The notes beneath the pieces were generated by a model that worked only from the letters and a program-made list of their open reading frames with translations, was not told where the DNA came from and made no database searches. From Zerene cesonia (Eukaryota > Arthropoda > Insecta > Lepidoptera > Pieridae), in NCBI RefSeq assembly GCF_012273895.1, contig NC_052118.1, forward strand, positions 4,737,164 to 4,801,163: DNA of 64,000 nt, in the 5' to 3' direction. This document shows positions 1 through 11,258 of the stretch, in pieces. The first letter of the stretch is position 1. Each line of letters begins with the position of its first letter. Made by a program: the position numbers and the translations under genes.

Positions 1-26
1 CTTTCACAAATGGATATAATTTTTAG

Positions 27-539
27 GTCTGTCAATTAAATCCAGGGTCAAGCTTTGGTTTTGGTGAAAATATGCGCGATAGGCGTATAGTTGCATTGAC
101 CCATGTGGACTGCATGCTACTACCAAAAATATGGTTGCTACAGCGTAATACGGCTAATATTTGGACGAGAATTCAACACTATCTAGAAAAGAAGGTATGT
201 GAATATTTAACACATTCACTTGTATTTACAACTATTTTAAAAAGTACATGTTTTCGATGATAAAATAACAAATTCTAGTAATATCTACGTTTGAACAAGT
301 AATTTATTAGTATTTTGTTTAGTTCGTTAACAGACATTGAAAATATTAAAGTAATAATTTGTTTTTTGTAGATACCCACAAAAAAGCAGTTGTTTAAAGA
401 GTTTGTTGCGGCGAGACGTTGGCAGGAGTTTCGAGAAGAACTTGTCGATGACGTCATTGCTCGCTCAAATACCGTTAATTGGACCTCTGTCCACGATGTT
501 CCGTATTCTATTCGCATGGAAGAAATGCTAGATATTTGA
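27..539 (+). CDS. Cyclic-nucleotide-binding-domain protein, last two exons (5' partial)
   Basis: Two exons, 27-194 and 372-539, join in phase 0 across a 177 bp intron (acceptor TTTTTAG, donor GTATGT, acceptor TTTTGTAG) and end at TGA 537-539. The first begins VCQLNPGSSFGFGENM, followed by DRRIVALTHVDCMLLPK. This matches the second half of a cNMP-binding domain: the PGxxFGE loop, then the strand rich in R, V, A, C and L. The second exon encodes a charged C-terminal helix region (KQLFKEFVAARRWQEFREEL). Family knowledge: such domains bind cAMP or cGMP in channels, kinases and CNBD-type proteins. No kinase or channel segment is visible here, so a CNBD2-like protein is the best guess. The 5' part lies outside the window. 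AATAAA signals at 578-583 and 584-589 mark the 3' end. Confidence 0.75.
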
Positions 540-577
540 TTTTAATATTTAATTTAGACACACAAGGTAAAGTTACA

Positions 578-589
578 AATAAAAATAAA
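578..589 (+). terminator. Overlapping polyadenylation signals of the cNMP-domain gene
   Basis: Two AATAAA hexamers lie 38-50 nt after the stop codon at 539, a normal distance for a short insect 3' UTR. Confidence 0.6.
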
Positions 590-599
590 GAACATGAAA

Positions 600-990
600 A
601 TCTTTGTTTTGCCCAATTATTTATATTAAAAGACTGAATTTTGTATGGATTCCACACGAGCAAAGCCGCGGGTTAAAGTAGAAAGTACAGTTTTATCTTG
701 TACAATATTATAGTGATGCGTATTAAACAAAGTTGTCACATTTTCAAAGAATAACACAGATAACATAATGCTACATTAGTAATAATAAACAAATACAGAA
801 TTTTATTACTTATTTTTACATAAGTACGTATAAAACTTAACCTAATAATATTAGAATTTCCACTAGTAAATTAACGATTAAAAATATAAATCCAAGTTAT
901 TTTCGCTCATTATTTTTAATATCCACACATATTTATTATGGAGACCTGGATTTAATCTATAGCAACGATGACGACATATTTATTTACGCG
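600..990. other. Intergenic spacer
   Basis: AT-rich DNA between the cNMP-domain gene and the PG-repeat gene's presumed promoter. I see no gene or recognisable repeat in it. Confidence 0.5.
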
Positions 991-999
991 TCGCGTAAC

Positions 1000-1276
1000 C
1001 TAGGAGACCGGTTTTGGCGGGAAGAGCGCCTACGCGACATCGTTTCGAAGCCATTTTACGAGTAGATGAGAAACAACAATATAGGTAAAGTATTCGACCG
1101 CAGTGCACCGCGACGACCGAGCGCGAAACGTATTTCGACGACAGCCTTGGCTGATCGAAAATTACTATATAACTATAACAATCTTATCAATTATTAAAAG
1201 TATTCAAGTTAATTAAATAATTGCTTTCCTCTAACTCCGCTGACTTCCAGAGCAGAACTCAAACGTCCGTAAAAAG
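1000..1276 (+). promoter_or_regulatory. Promoter and non-coding first exon of the PG-repeat gene
   Basis: A GC-richer block (about 1000-1150, with several CpGs) stands out from the AT-rich surroundings. It runs to a good splice donor at 1277 (AAAAAG|GTAAGC). The frame that would continue into exon 2 meets a TGA shortly before the donor and offers no ATG, so this exon should be 5' UTR. The transcription start cannot be fixed by eye: no clear TATA box. Assignment to the downstream gene rests on strand, position and the donor. Confidence 0.5.
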
Positions 1277-4200
1277 GTAAGCAAATAAAGCGTATTATTT
1301 ATATTAACTTTATGAGCTGCTCTCCCCGGCTCCGCCCGGGTAGACTTTTAGAGAGTTTTACAAAATGTTTTTGATAATTAAGGCCAAGCCAAGAAACGAA
1401 ATTATTAAAATTCGTTCAGCAATTCAAAAGTCATAAGTCGTGTAACTAAAATGACTCAATACATAATACATAGATTTAGATTATATCATACGTACAAATT
1501 CTCTTATAAGTATATGAAATAATTGTCAAGAGCCTTTGTTAAGTTTTAATTTTAATTTATTTTGAAACACAAAAAACAAAACATACATAGGAGGTACAAT
1601 TTAACAAGCAATACAATTTAAAGAGTTAAATCAATAGGATGCATTTCATTCAATACGCATGATATGTTTTTTTTATGAAAATAAAAAAATTAAAGTGATA
1701 TATAAATGTCCGTTTTATGTTCTTTTGTACTCATATAAGATGAAAATGTTAGAAAGTGTTAATTAAAATTCCATTCGATTCTACAATATTTTGACGTCAT
1801 TTTTTGAAGATTCTTCGTAGTATGACATCATACTCAATTTATCTTATAAACATAATTTTATTACATCATGGACATAAATCATGGATCTCATTTTTTGAAT
1901 GAATTTTATACTGACGTCACTCGGATACCTTTTTATTTAGGTTTTTGTTGTAGATGTTTATAACCTCTTTAAAAGAACCTTGTTGATATTCTGAAATGAA
2001 ATAATTGCAAGTATATTCAAAATACGTAAGTATTCTATTTACTCTTACTCTCAATTTTAAAATGGGACTTTAAATTTACTGTATTTTTACTGACTCCTAT
2101 ATACGAAGTAAGTGTGGTAGTTAGTTCACACCATGCAAACAAACTAACAGATTTATAAACAAACGTTCATTTTTACCTATGGATTATTTCAATTTTGTAA
2201 TCTAGTTATATAACTGGTAATTATGTTGGGAATAGAATATATCGATTTTTTATTAATGAGAAATCTGCATAAATGAATAATGGTGACAAATCGTTACAGT
2301 GTATTGCTTCATAAAAGTACGTAATTCTGGCTAGCATATTTATTGTTCGGTTCACAATCAAAACAGAAATGTAAATGGTTTTTGTTTTGCTCAAAATGTA
2401 TGTATTTACAATATTACACTGTATCTCTGTTTAATTAACTGACCTTTCGAAGTAGACGCTATTTCATTTATCTGTGAGGTCAAATGGACGATGACGATAT
2501 TTCAAGAAATAAAATTATGAATAACTGCACTCAAGTTATCGAGTCACGAATAACAAGCTGAATTGATTTGGCACTTGTATTTAATTAATTGCTATTTATT
2601 AAGAGTCTAGAAGGTAACTATAAATATATATATTATTATGTGTGTCTTTTGTCTCAGTAGAGGCATCGATCACTGTTGTAATTTTCTTGTGACAAACAAG
2701 AAATTCCAGCGCGTCCGTAAACCGCCCATAGTCCGTCCGAAATCTTATAGGGATTTTTTTGAAGAGATGTATTTGGGTAATAAAATATTTAGTTGTAGTT
2801 CGATAAAATATTGTTAATTAAATAAAGTTAAAAAAGGAATTCGAATTAAACATGTAGCTAAAAAGAAAGATCCATCGTAGGGGTAGCAAAATAACAAAAC
2901 GGCAAAAGACAATAACTGCCTTTACCAAATAAGTATACATATAACAGAGTATACCTTTAATGATAATATGAATTGCTATTGCATTGACTTGGCAATGAAA
3001 TTTATTTCTAGTGCGGCACAAAAAGTTTAAAAGAAAATTGAAAATTGTGTGGGAGTCCAACATGGTTAGGTAAACTCACCTATCATTAAAAAAATGTGGT
3101 GATTTGATAATTTGAGATTATAATATCATGGGCGTAAAAAGGGGTAGGGGGTTTGTTAGGGGGTTCAAGAACTTAAATATTAGAATATATAGTAACATAA
3201 TATATGTATTATCAGTGCTTACAACTTCGAACTGCACAAAATTGTGCTCTTAGATTTTAATGGAAGTTGCTGCGAAATGCGGTAATTCTTGAAGTTTCAC
3301 ATGCCTATAAAGAAAAAGAACTAGTTATGTGGGTGGATATGGATAAAACTATCTAGTCTTTACTACTTTATCTTAAACAGCGCTTGATGATATGAGACAG
3401 TTTCGATTTTTTATACTAAACACTTGCGCAATTATGGGTAACATTTTTAATTTAATTATTAAATAGCCATGAAATGTGTCAGGTTCTTTATAACAGTTAA
3501 AGTGATATGAATAATTTTGTTTTTTAGTATAGGTACTGTTCTTACCTTTATACCTAATGTGCGGAATAGGAAAATTTTTGAGAATACATTAATTAATAAA
3601 TTCGTTGTAATCTTTGTTTCATTTGTACTCGTGTATAAATTTTATTAAGCTACATAACATTCGAGTATAATCTAGAACAAAGAAACGAATGGCCCAAATA
3701 CAATTTTATTCATTTTTCACGATGACAGTGACTCGTACAACCTGGTACTAGCTTGGTGAATCTTTAAGGATTGAGTGACGAATATTTTTTTCATGAAGAA
3801 TTCATGAATTTTTCATTCACTTATTACAAATAGACAGCAAAAAACAATATAAAGATTAAGTAGAATTACAAAAGGTATACAGTTTTATTAACAATATCTA
3901 GTCCAAATTAAAACATTTCATTAATTCATTCTACCGTAGCAATTGGAGCAAATTAAATTAACAAATTACATGATAATAGGTTATTTGTCGTTTTAGTCCA
4001 GTATATCATATATACCTACCATGAACTCCAATTTTATTAATTTAAAATATTAAAAATAGTAAAAGTTTGTGAGTTTGTTAGAGGGACATAGAGGCATGAC
4101 ATAGTAATGAACAATGTATACCGCACCGATTTATAATCATCAGTATTTAGCTTTAATCCCGGTTAAACCGGGCCTAGCGGAGTGCCTAGTAGGTATACAC

Positions 4201-6558
4201 TCGTAGTAGAGTATAAAAATAGTTTATTGCGCATTTCTTTAAGAGTTAAACTGTACAATGTATCATAGGTAATAATACAAGGAACATAATAATAAATCAT
4301 TTCCGTCACATAGTTGTGGGCGATGGATGAAGGCGATAAAAGGAATTAATATGTGGGATGTGACCCAACAGGTTTTAAAAAACACATTATAATATCTATC
4401 TGTATCGAACTACTGTTTTTTCGTTTTATCAAAAGAAAATAAATGAATAACTAACTATTTCTGTACTATGTACTTAATATCATTGTCGTTATCATAAAAT
4501 AGCCATACCATAGAGCCATACCTACTATAAATATTAATGTTGTCATAAAACGGTAGTAGACTGTTTTATGTAAATAGGTATGCCCAAATTGTAGTAAATT
4601 TTACTTTTTTCTGAGAGAAACGGTATATGATATCTTTATCAAATCAAATAACATTTTTTAGATCGACTTTGAATACCTTACATAGATAGATAGATACGTT
4701 TTATCAGTTAAGTAAAATGGAAATACAGCTTTCTATTTCTAGATGCCTAAGGAAATATGCACTCGGCACGCCTATATGACGATGCTTAGGATAAGATTTT
4801 TTTTCGATTAAGATTTGTACTACTTCCCATAAACGGCTGGTACGTACGAATATAATCTTTTGAAATTTATATATTATTATTATATTACTAGCTGTGCCCC
4901 CTGGTTTCACCCGCGCAAGTCCGTATCCCGTAGGTTTGTCGGGATAAAAAGTTGCCTATGTGTTATTCCAGTTATCCAGTTGTTTACGTACCAAATTTCA
5001 TTGCAATCGGTTCAGTAGTTTTTGCCTGAACGAGGAATAAACACACACATTCTTACAAACTCGCATTTATAATACTAGAAGGATAGGATAGGATAGTAAA
5101 AATATAATATAATATAAGCTTTTGTGTGTACCCATATAAATAATAGTAATTAATATTAATGTTTATATTCAAATACATCAGCATCAATATCAATAAATGT
5201 GATTGGTTGTGAATTTATGTGAACGAATCATTTTATTCGTTTATTACATGATTCATGAGCACTAAAACTGGGATATGTCGGCGTCTTCGTTGTAAGTTAG
5301 TAAACAACTCCGCTTTGTTTGGTATTGGGATGTTCAATAATACTTAAGCGAAACATTACTATAATTAGAAGTGACAAATCTCCAGATTCTCTTAAAATAC
5401 TGCGCTAAATTATGGATCAAAATGGTGATGGGTCGTTATTTGTGGAATATTATGTAATTTAAATATCAATTAACTGGAGAAATGTTGATAACCTTATAAA
5501 ACGTTGTCTAAGACACATTTTCTTAAATTTGTAAAAAAGTATATATTCTGTAAAATAAATGTAAATAAGTGTTAAATAGTTTATCTAAAATATAACAAGT
5601 GAGCCGCTAGTCTTGGCTCAGAAAAATATACATATAACCAAGGTTTCCTCGGCAAAGATGTAGATTTTAATTTGTGTCTTTTTTTATATAACTTAATAAC
5701 AATTAAACCAACAGACGGACCTAGATAATCTCTTAATAACATTATTTAAGAATATGAAGCCAATATGGTTACTATAAATAAGTTTATTTTCTTCTGCATT
5801 CGCTGTTAATTTAAAAATAATATGTACATGCTATTTGAACAAGGGAAATAAGATCTATATGTTGATGTAAGGAAACACGTTGAGGTCAAGACCTATTAGG
5901 GGTTTTAGTAGAGTACACGTTAAGATGGTTCTTGTTCTAGTGTTTAATTCAATGACTATCATTTGTATGTATTAATTATTATAAGTTATCATAGATACTC
6001 GATTATAATTTATTGCATAGGATAGTAATAAAATATGACAACGTTTTAATCGGTAAAAAGTTTTTTCATAACCACAAAGGTAATAGATACTAAAGAAGTC
6101 ATAAAAGTCATTAAGTACGTTCTCAAATAATTTTAACGTCATTTTATTATATTTTCTTAGTAATCACACGTTTTACTATCTATTTATTTCTTAAAAGCTT
6201 TTGTGCATGTGATCACGAAATATACTATCATTAGAAATTTCTTACAGTCAGACTTGACTGAATTGTAATACCTAGACTATAATTGTGCATACACAATCAG
6301 ACATTTAAAATCATGAAGTCAATGAGAACAAATCCAAGTACAACTAGATCGGTACGTAAATAGAAAAACAAATTGGTAATCACATTTTTGATTGAATTTG
6401 AACATGTTTTTAAATATATTACCTGCTATGTGACACTTTTTGTGTAAACATTTAAAAACAAAGGGGTTTTTAATTCGCCTGTTTCTTTTTTGTAACTCTA
6501 ACTGCCTTTATACTTGTAGTAAGAAATTATTATTGCTAATGTGTTTTTGTGCATTCAG
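1277..6558 (+). other. Intron 1 of the PG-repeat gene
   Basis: A 5.3 kb AT-rich intron between the presumed 5' UTR exon and the first coding exon. It holds one retrotransposon tail (4887-5090), listed separately. The short frames in it have no splice or family support. Confidence 0.45.
4887..5090 (+). mobile_element. Non-LTR retrotransposon/SINE 3' tail, family A copy 1
   Basis: Starts ACTAGCTGTGCCCC, continues with a segment containing GGGATAAAAAGTTGCCTATG and TACCAAATTTCAT, and ends in the CATTTATAATACTAG tail before a GGATA microrepeat. At least four other copies or partial copies occur in this window (9874, 22506, 62941, 63706). The structure is that of a short interspersed RTE-like tail; the family name is inferred. 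Confidence 0.7.
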
Positions 6559-6642
6559 GCAGTGACGCAACACCGAACTGGGATAGGAGTAGCGCGTACC
6601 GCGTCAACGTTGACAAAGAGGTCTTTCGCGTGTGACAGTCTC

Positions 6643-9600
6643 ATGGGCATACGTCAGAACCCCTGGACACCTACAAAGCGACGTGGTCCCATCGCCGCTG
6701 AGTCTGCTAGTCCTGGTCCAGCTGTTGTTTCTTTGCCTTCACTTATTGGTAAGTCATTATAATTTGTCCTCGTATTGTATAAATAAATTAAATTTAACTG
6801 ATGTCACTTTATATTTAAAAAATGCTTATACTTACCTAATAAAAAGTACTTTTGTACTCTAGGTAATTTAAATGATTAATTTCTTTGAATTTGCATAAAA
6901 CCTTGCGGAATTTCAAAGAATGTCTCGTTATGAACTCATTTTAATGTCCATATTGTAATTGTGCTACACGTAAATACCGGGAATCATATTGAAACAGCTG
7001 TTTTAGTATTAAATAGACTTGATATAGTCAATGGTATGTAGATATTGCTTTTGGAAATATAAATCGTATTTCATTTCTGGTTTTGTATTGAATACATCAA
7101 TGTCCGCTGACATCATCCGGAGGTTATACTGTGAGTGTGAGATTACAGCTCGGCGCTCGCAAACATTGGCCTTGCCCGTGTTCATACACAAGGTGACATC
7201 ACTTTGTTTATGTTCGCCGAACCGTATTTGCCATACTAGTTTTTACTTAATTTAAACACTGAATTGAAAGGATATTGACGTGAGTTAATAGCGTTAAATA
7301 TAACTATCCTCGAGAAAACTTTGTGCTCGAGCGACACGCAATTTGTTCATAACTTTTAGTTGCCCAAAAAACTGAAACGTGTGTCAGCTGTGTCTAAGAT
7401 TACTATATTTGGGTATCATAAAACGTGCTGTGGGTGAAAACATTGAACCTGACCAAGGTGAGCATCGTTTAGAATGAATTAAAGTGTGATTAAAACTGAA
7501 TTAGCATCTAAATATTCCGGCCCAAGCTTTCTATCGCGGGATCATTTAAAGTTGCTGCAGATTTTCCTAATAAACTGCCTTCACATGGTATATATTATAT
7601 GTTTAATTGTCAATTTAATTTTTTGTTTAGGCAAACCTCCACCAGAATCACGGAAATCTCGTGCACCAGCGTTTACATTTGGCCATAAGTTGGATCCTGC
7701 AGGGAAAGATAAGACCGGTCCGGGGCCTGCCTCTTATAATACAGAAGGAATGACGGCAAAAGGTAATCAAATTTAATAGCGATATATGTTGTAATTGCGA
7801 TAGGCATAGAATGTGCTTGATATCCTTCAAGTTTACACATATGTGTAGTAGCTATATGTAAATGCGTATTATATAAAAATGCCTGTTCAACTAACAACCA
7901 ACAAATGAGTCTATAAATGGCTCTATAACATAAATAAATTCTTTGTACAAATGTAGATGCTATTATTCAATTGTTACAATGGAGATCTTGTCTAAGATAA
8001 ATGTAGCTCTTATGTATGATACTTTGAACAGTGTCGTAAATTAATACTAATCGATTTGTAAATTGAATCAACTGGGTTCATAACACGAGACGTTAATATA
8101 ATGCATAATGTATTCGTATGCAAATATTTAAAAGTATGAATCGTGCTATCGCTTTTATTGCGAATATAAAAAAAAATATGAATTATTTTGGTTAGTATCG
8201 TGCCTATTAAAGCCACACCAAATACGAACGGTTTGCAAATTGAGTTTCTATTATTTAAATTCTTATGTAACTTGATAACTAAAAAGTGTTCTTTCAATTC
8301 CAAAAGTTACGTGTTTCTAACAATAACCAGGTCATGACTTTATGGTTGCAGTCTGATTTGCATAAACATCGTCTGCAGTACTCTATTTCCTGCGTTTTAA
8401 CAAGGTTAAGAATGTAAATGAAGCAGAGATTGAAAGACCCAAGTAGTGTGTTCTGTATGAATGAATTTTTGCGTTGTGATTATATTTGCATGATTTGCGG
8501 GGTGGGTTGACATTGAATGTTAAGTTCCTCTAGTTGCATTTATCCGTTGTCGCCAAATAAGTCCGTATAAATGAAGGTGATCGACGCGGTGAGTCAGCTG
8601 CGGTCGCGTAGGTGTGAAGAGAACCCTGAATGGTCTGCTCGATTCGCTCCACATACAGCCTCAGTGGACTATCTACGACGCTTCGTGCAACTCTTGCACA
8701 AACTGGGACGCGTTTTATTAATTTAAACAGTTCAGTGTTTGTGTGTTTATTCTGATTCAGTGCCATAGGACTGTCGACGTGAAGGTATTTATATTACTAG
8801 AAAGTTTGACTGCTTACGAACCATTATTTAGGAAATATGATGGAAAAAAATTATACCTTATACGTATCACATGTTGCTCAAAGTTTGCTCGTGGATCTAG
8901 ATAATCACATATTTTATAGTATCCCCCTTTCCGAGAATTCGAATCATCGTCATATGAATAAATATATATGAAAACGTTTTAGTATAATAATTTCATCGTC
9001 GTCTTGTTTTCTTAACTCATAATAAGGAGCAGTGTATTTGGTAACAATTACACGTCTATACTAGGCAAGGCTGACGGTCCAGCTGTGTCTTTACACGGAA
9101 GATGGCCGCCATTAAAAGTAGCACCCACGCCAGCTCCTTGTGATTATGAGCCCAGTAAAGCGGCAAGAGCTGTGCTGGACCACGCGCCGGCATTTTCGAT
9201 AGGTCTTCGAGTCAGCATGCCACAAGCTGGGAGTAAAACGCCAGGTGCTGCGAAATTTAGGAGACCATTAGCGCGTCACGTGATTTGTTTCATTCACTAT
9301 CATTCAAGTTCTTATTTAGTTGCTCGCAGTTTAATTTTTCGTTAATATTTTCCGTTGTTTTTTCGTTTCGTTTACAGTAGATCTTTTGTATGGTTTGTAG
9401 TAGAATGTTAAATAAATATTATTGTTTGGTAATTTCATTGTCACTAAATTTGTTTGGTTACCTTTTTATTTCGTCTTGATTTTTTTTTTATTAAGTTTTG
9501 TCTCTGTTGCCAGCAGTACTTCATGTCGATAGCTTCGTTGCTAGATATTTATTTCCATGTTCGTGTGTAATTGGTATTAACTTTTTTATAAAATATTTTA

Positions 9601-11258
9601 ATTAAGAATACCGTAGCTTGCGTAGAAGTGTTTTATTTAAAAGTTTTTTTTCTGTAAAAACAGAACATTAACTCCGATCTTTTTATCACAATAACGGCTC
9701 TACAAATTTAAATGTTTTCTATTTTCTATCACCTTTAATTTAGTTATCTATTCCTATTGTATTATATCAATTAGTGTGCCTTTACTTAAAATAATAATGT
9801 TATAATATTTTTATAGCTGTCATCTACAGCCAAAGAGTCCATATTAAAATGTTGAAGTTCAAGTTTATGTATAACTAGCTGCGCCCCGCGGTTTCACCCG
9901 CGTAAGTCCGTATCCCGTAAGAATATCGGGATAAAAAGTTGCCTATATGTTATTCCAGTTATCCAGCTGTCTACGTACCAAATTTCATGGCAATTGGTTC
10001 AGTAGTTTTTACGTGAAAGAGTAACAAACATCCATACATCCATACAAACTTTCGCATTTATAATATTAATAGGATTATATAAAGTTTCAATGACTATAAC
10101 ATTTTATTATTTTCATACGCCCAACTTTAATTATATCTTTACGCTATACATTCGCAGCACCAAACGTTTATTCTATGCCACCGGTTCTCGGCGAAGCGCG
10201 AGAGGGCAGTAAACGTGCGGCACCCGCGTTCAGCATAACCGGGAGGGGGAAAGCGTCCGAGTCGAAGGCGCCTATGCCTGGCCCTGGAACGTACACAACG
10301 GATAAGGCTTCCACTGTGATAACGAAGAGGCCACCAGCTTATACGATGGCTCCAAGGCGCGAATTGAAACACCCGTCCGCGGCTGTGCCTGGACCCGGAG
10401 TGTACTGTCCAGAGAAGGTAAAATCCTATATCCTAATAGTTATTGTAATACGAAGTAGAAATTAATAAATTTAACCTCTCGTAATATACTTTAAGTGTTA
10501 TATTTCATTTCGTCATGTTTTCAATGAACATAATGTTAATTTTCTACTCTTGTTGTCATTCCCTTATCACTAATAATAATTACTAATGCGTATTTATCAA
10601 TAATCATCTAAGCAAACACGACCTCACCACAGACGTATCTTATGCAAGTATCGATTATAATTAAGATGTATTATCGTATACAAGATTTTCTTTAATCAGA
10701 ATACAGTTACTTTATTTTTTTATTCAATAGTTTTGTTCAGTAGTTTACTTTATATTTTCAAACTTTGCTAATTCTGAGCGGCCTTATTTTTAAGCATCCG
10801 TTAACAATCAGAGACCAAAAAATATTCAATAAAGAAATAAACTTGAGTATGAGGATGTGAAATGAGTTTATGTTGTGTCTTTGTGAATGTGACAAAAGAA
10901 CTGGGATTATTCAATATGCTGATAAATGTGTGTCAGACTTCTAACAGACCTGACTCCTAGCCTGTCCTTTACAGTTAAAGTTCATAAATAACTAATGAAG
11001 ATCTAAATTAGCAATGGTTACAATTACTGACTAACAGCAACATTGGCTGTCGCTCAGTTAGCTATGTATCCAAAACTGTAGTGGTGAGGTCATTCATAAC
11101 GCCCTAGACCATATAACAGACTAACAAGGGTTGGGTGCACACGGCAGGTCTGCGTGACGCTGCCCTGGGCGCCGGCGCACACGTTCGGCATACGTCACTC
11201 GCCGTTCGCCGGTCAGTCAGTCTACTACGCCGCGCCTGAAGAGATCACCGCAAGCTAA
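6643..11258 (+). CDS. ODF3-like protein, predicted short isoform with alternative last exon
   Basis: The first four coding exons (6643-6748, 7631-7762, 9065-9244, 10158-10417) can splice in phase 0 to 11148-11258 (acceptor CGGCAG). That exon reads VCVTLPWAPAHTFGIRHSPF and a few more residues to TAA 11256-11258. The product is 262 aa, the usual ODF3 size, and ends with the FGI(R/K)HS motif typical of the family's C terminus. An ATTAAA at 11326-11331 could serve as its polyadenylation signal. It shares residues 1-226 with the long form. Predicted from sequence only; transcript reads would decide whether both forms are made. Confidence 0.65.

Noticed and set aside
6541..6642. Upstream in-frame start for the PG-repeat protein
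   Set aside because: The open frame before ATG 6643 contains no ATG; the apparent start at 6541 is a GTG lying before the splice acceptor.
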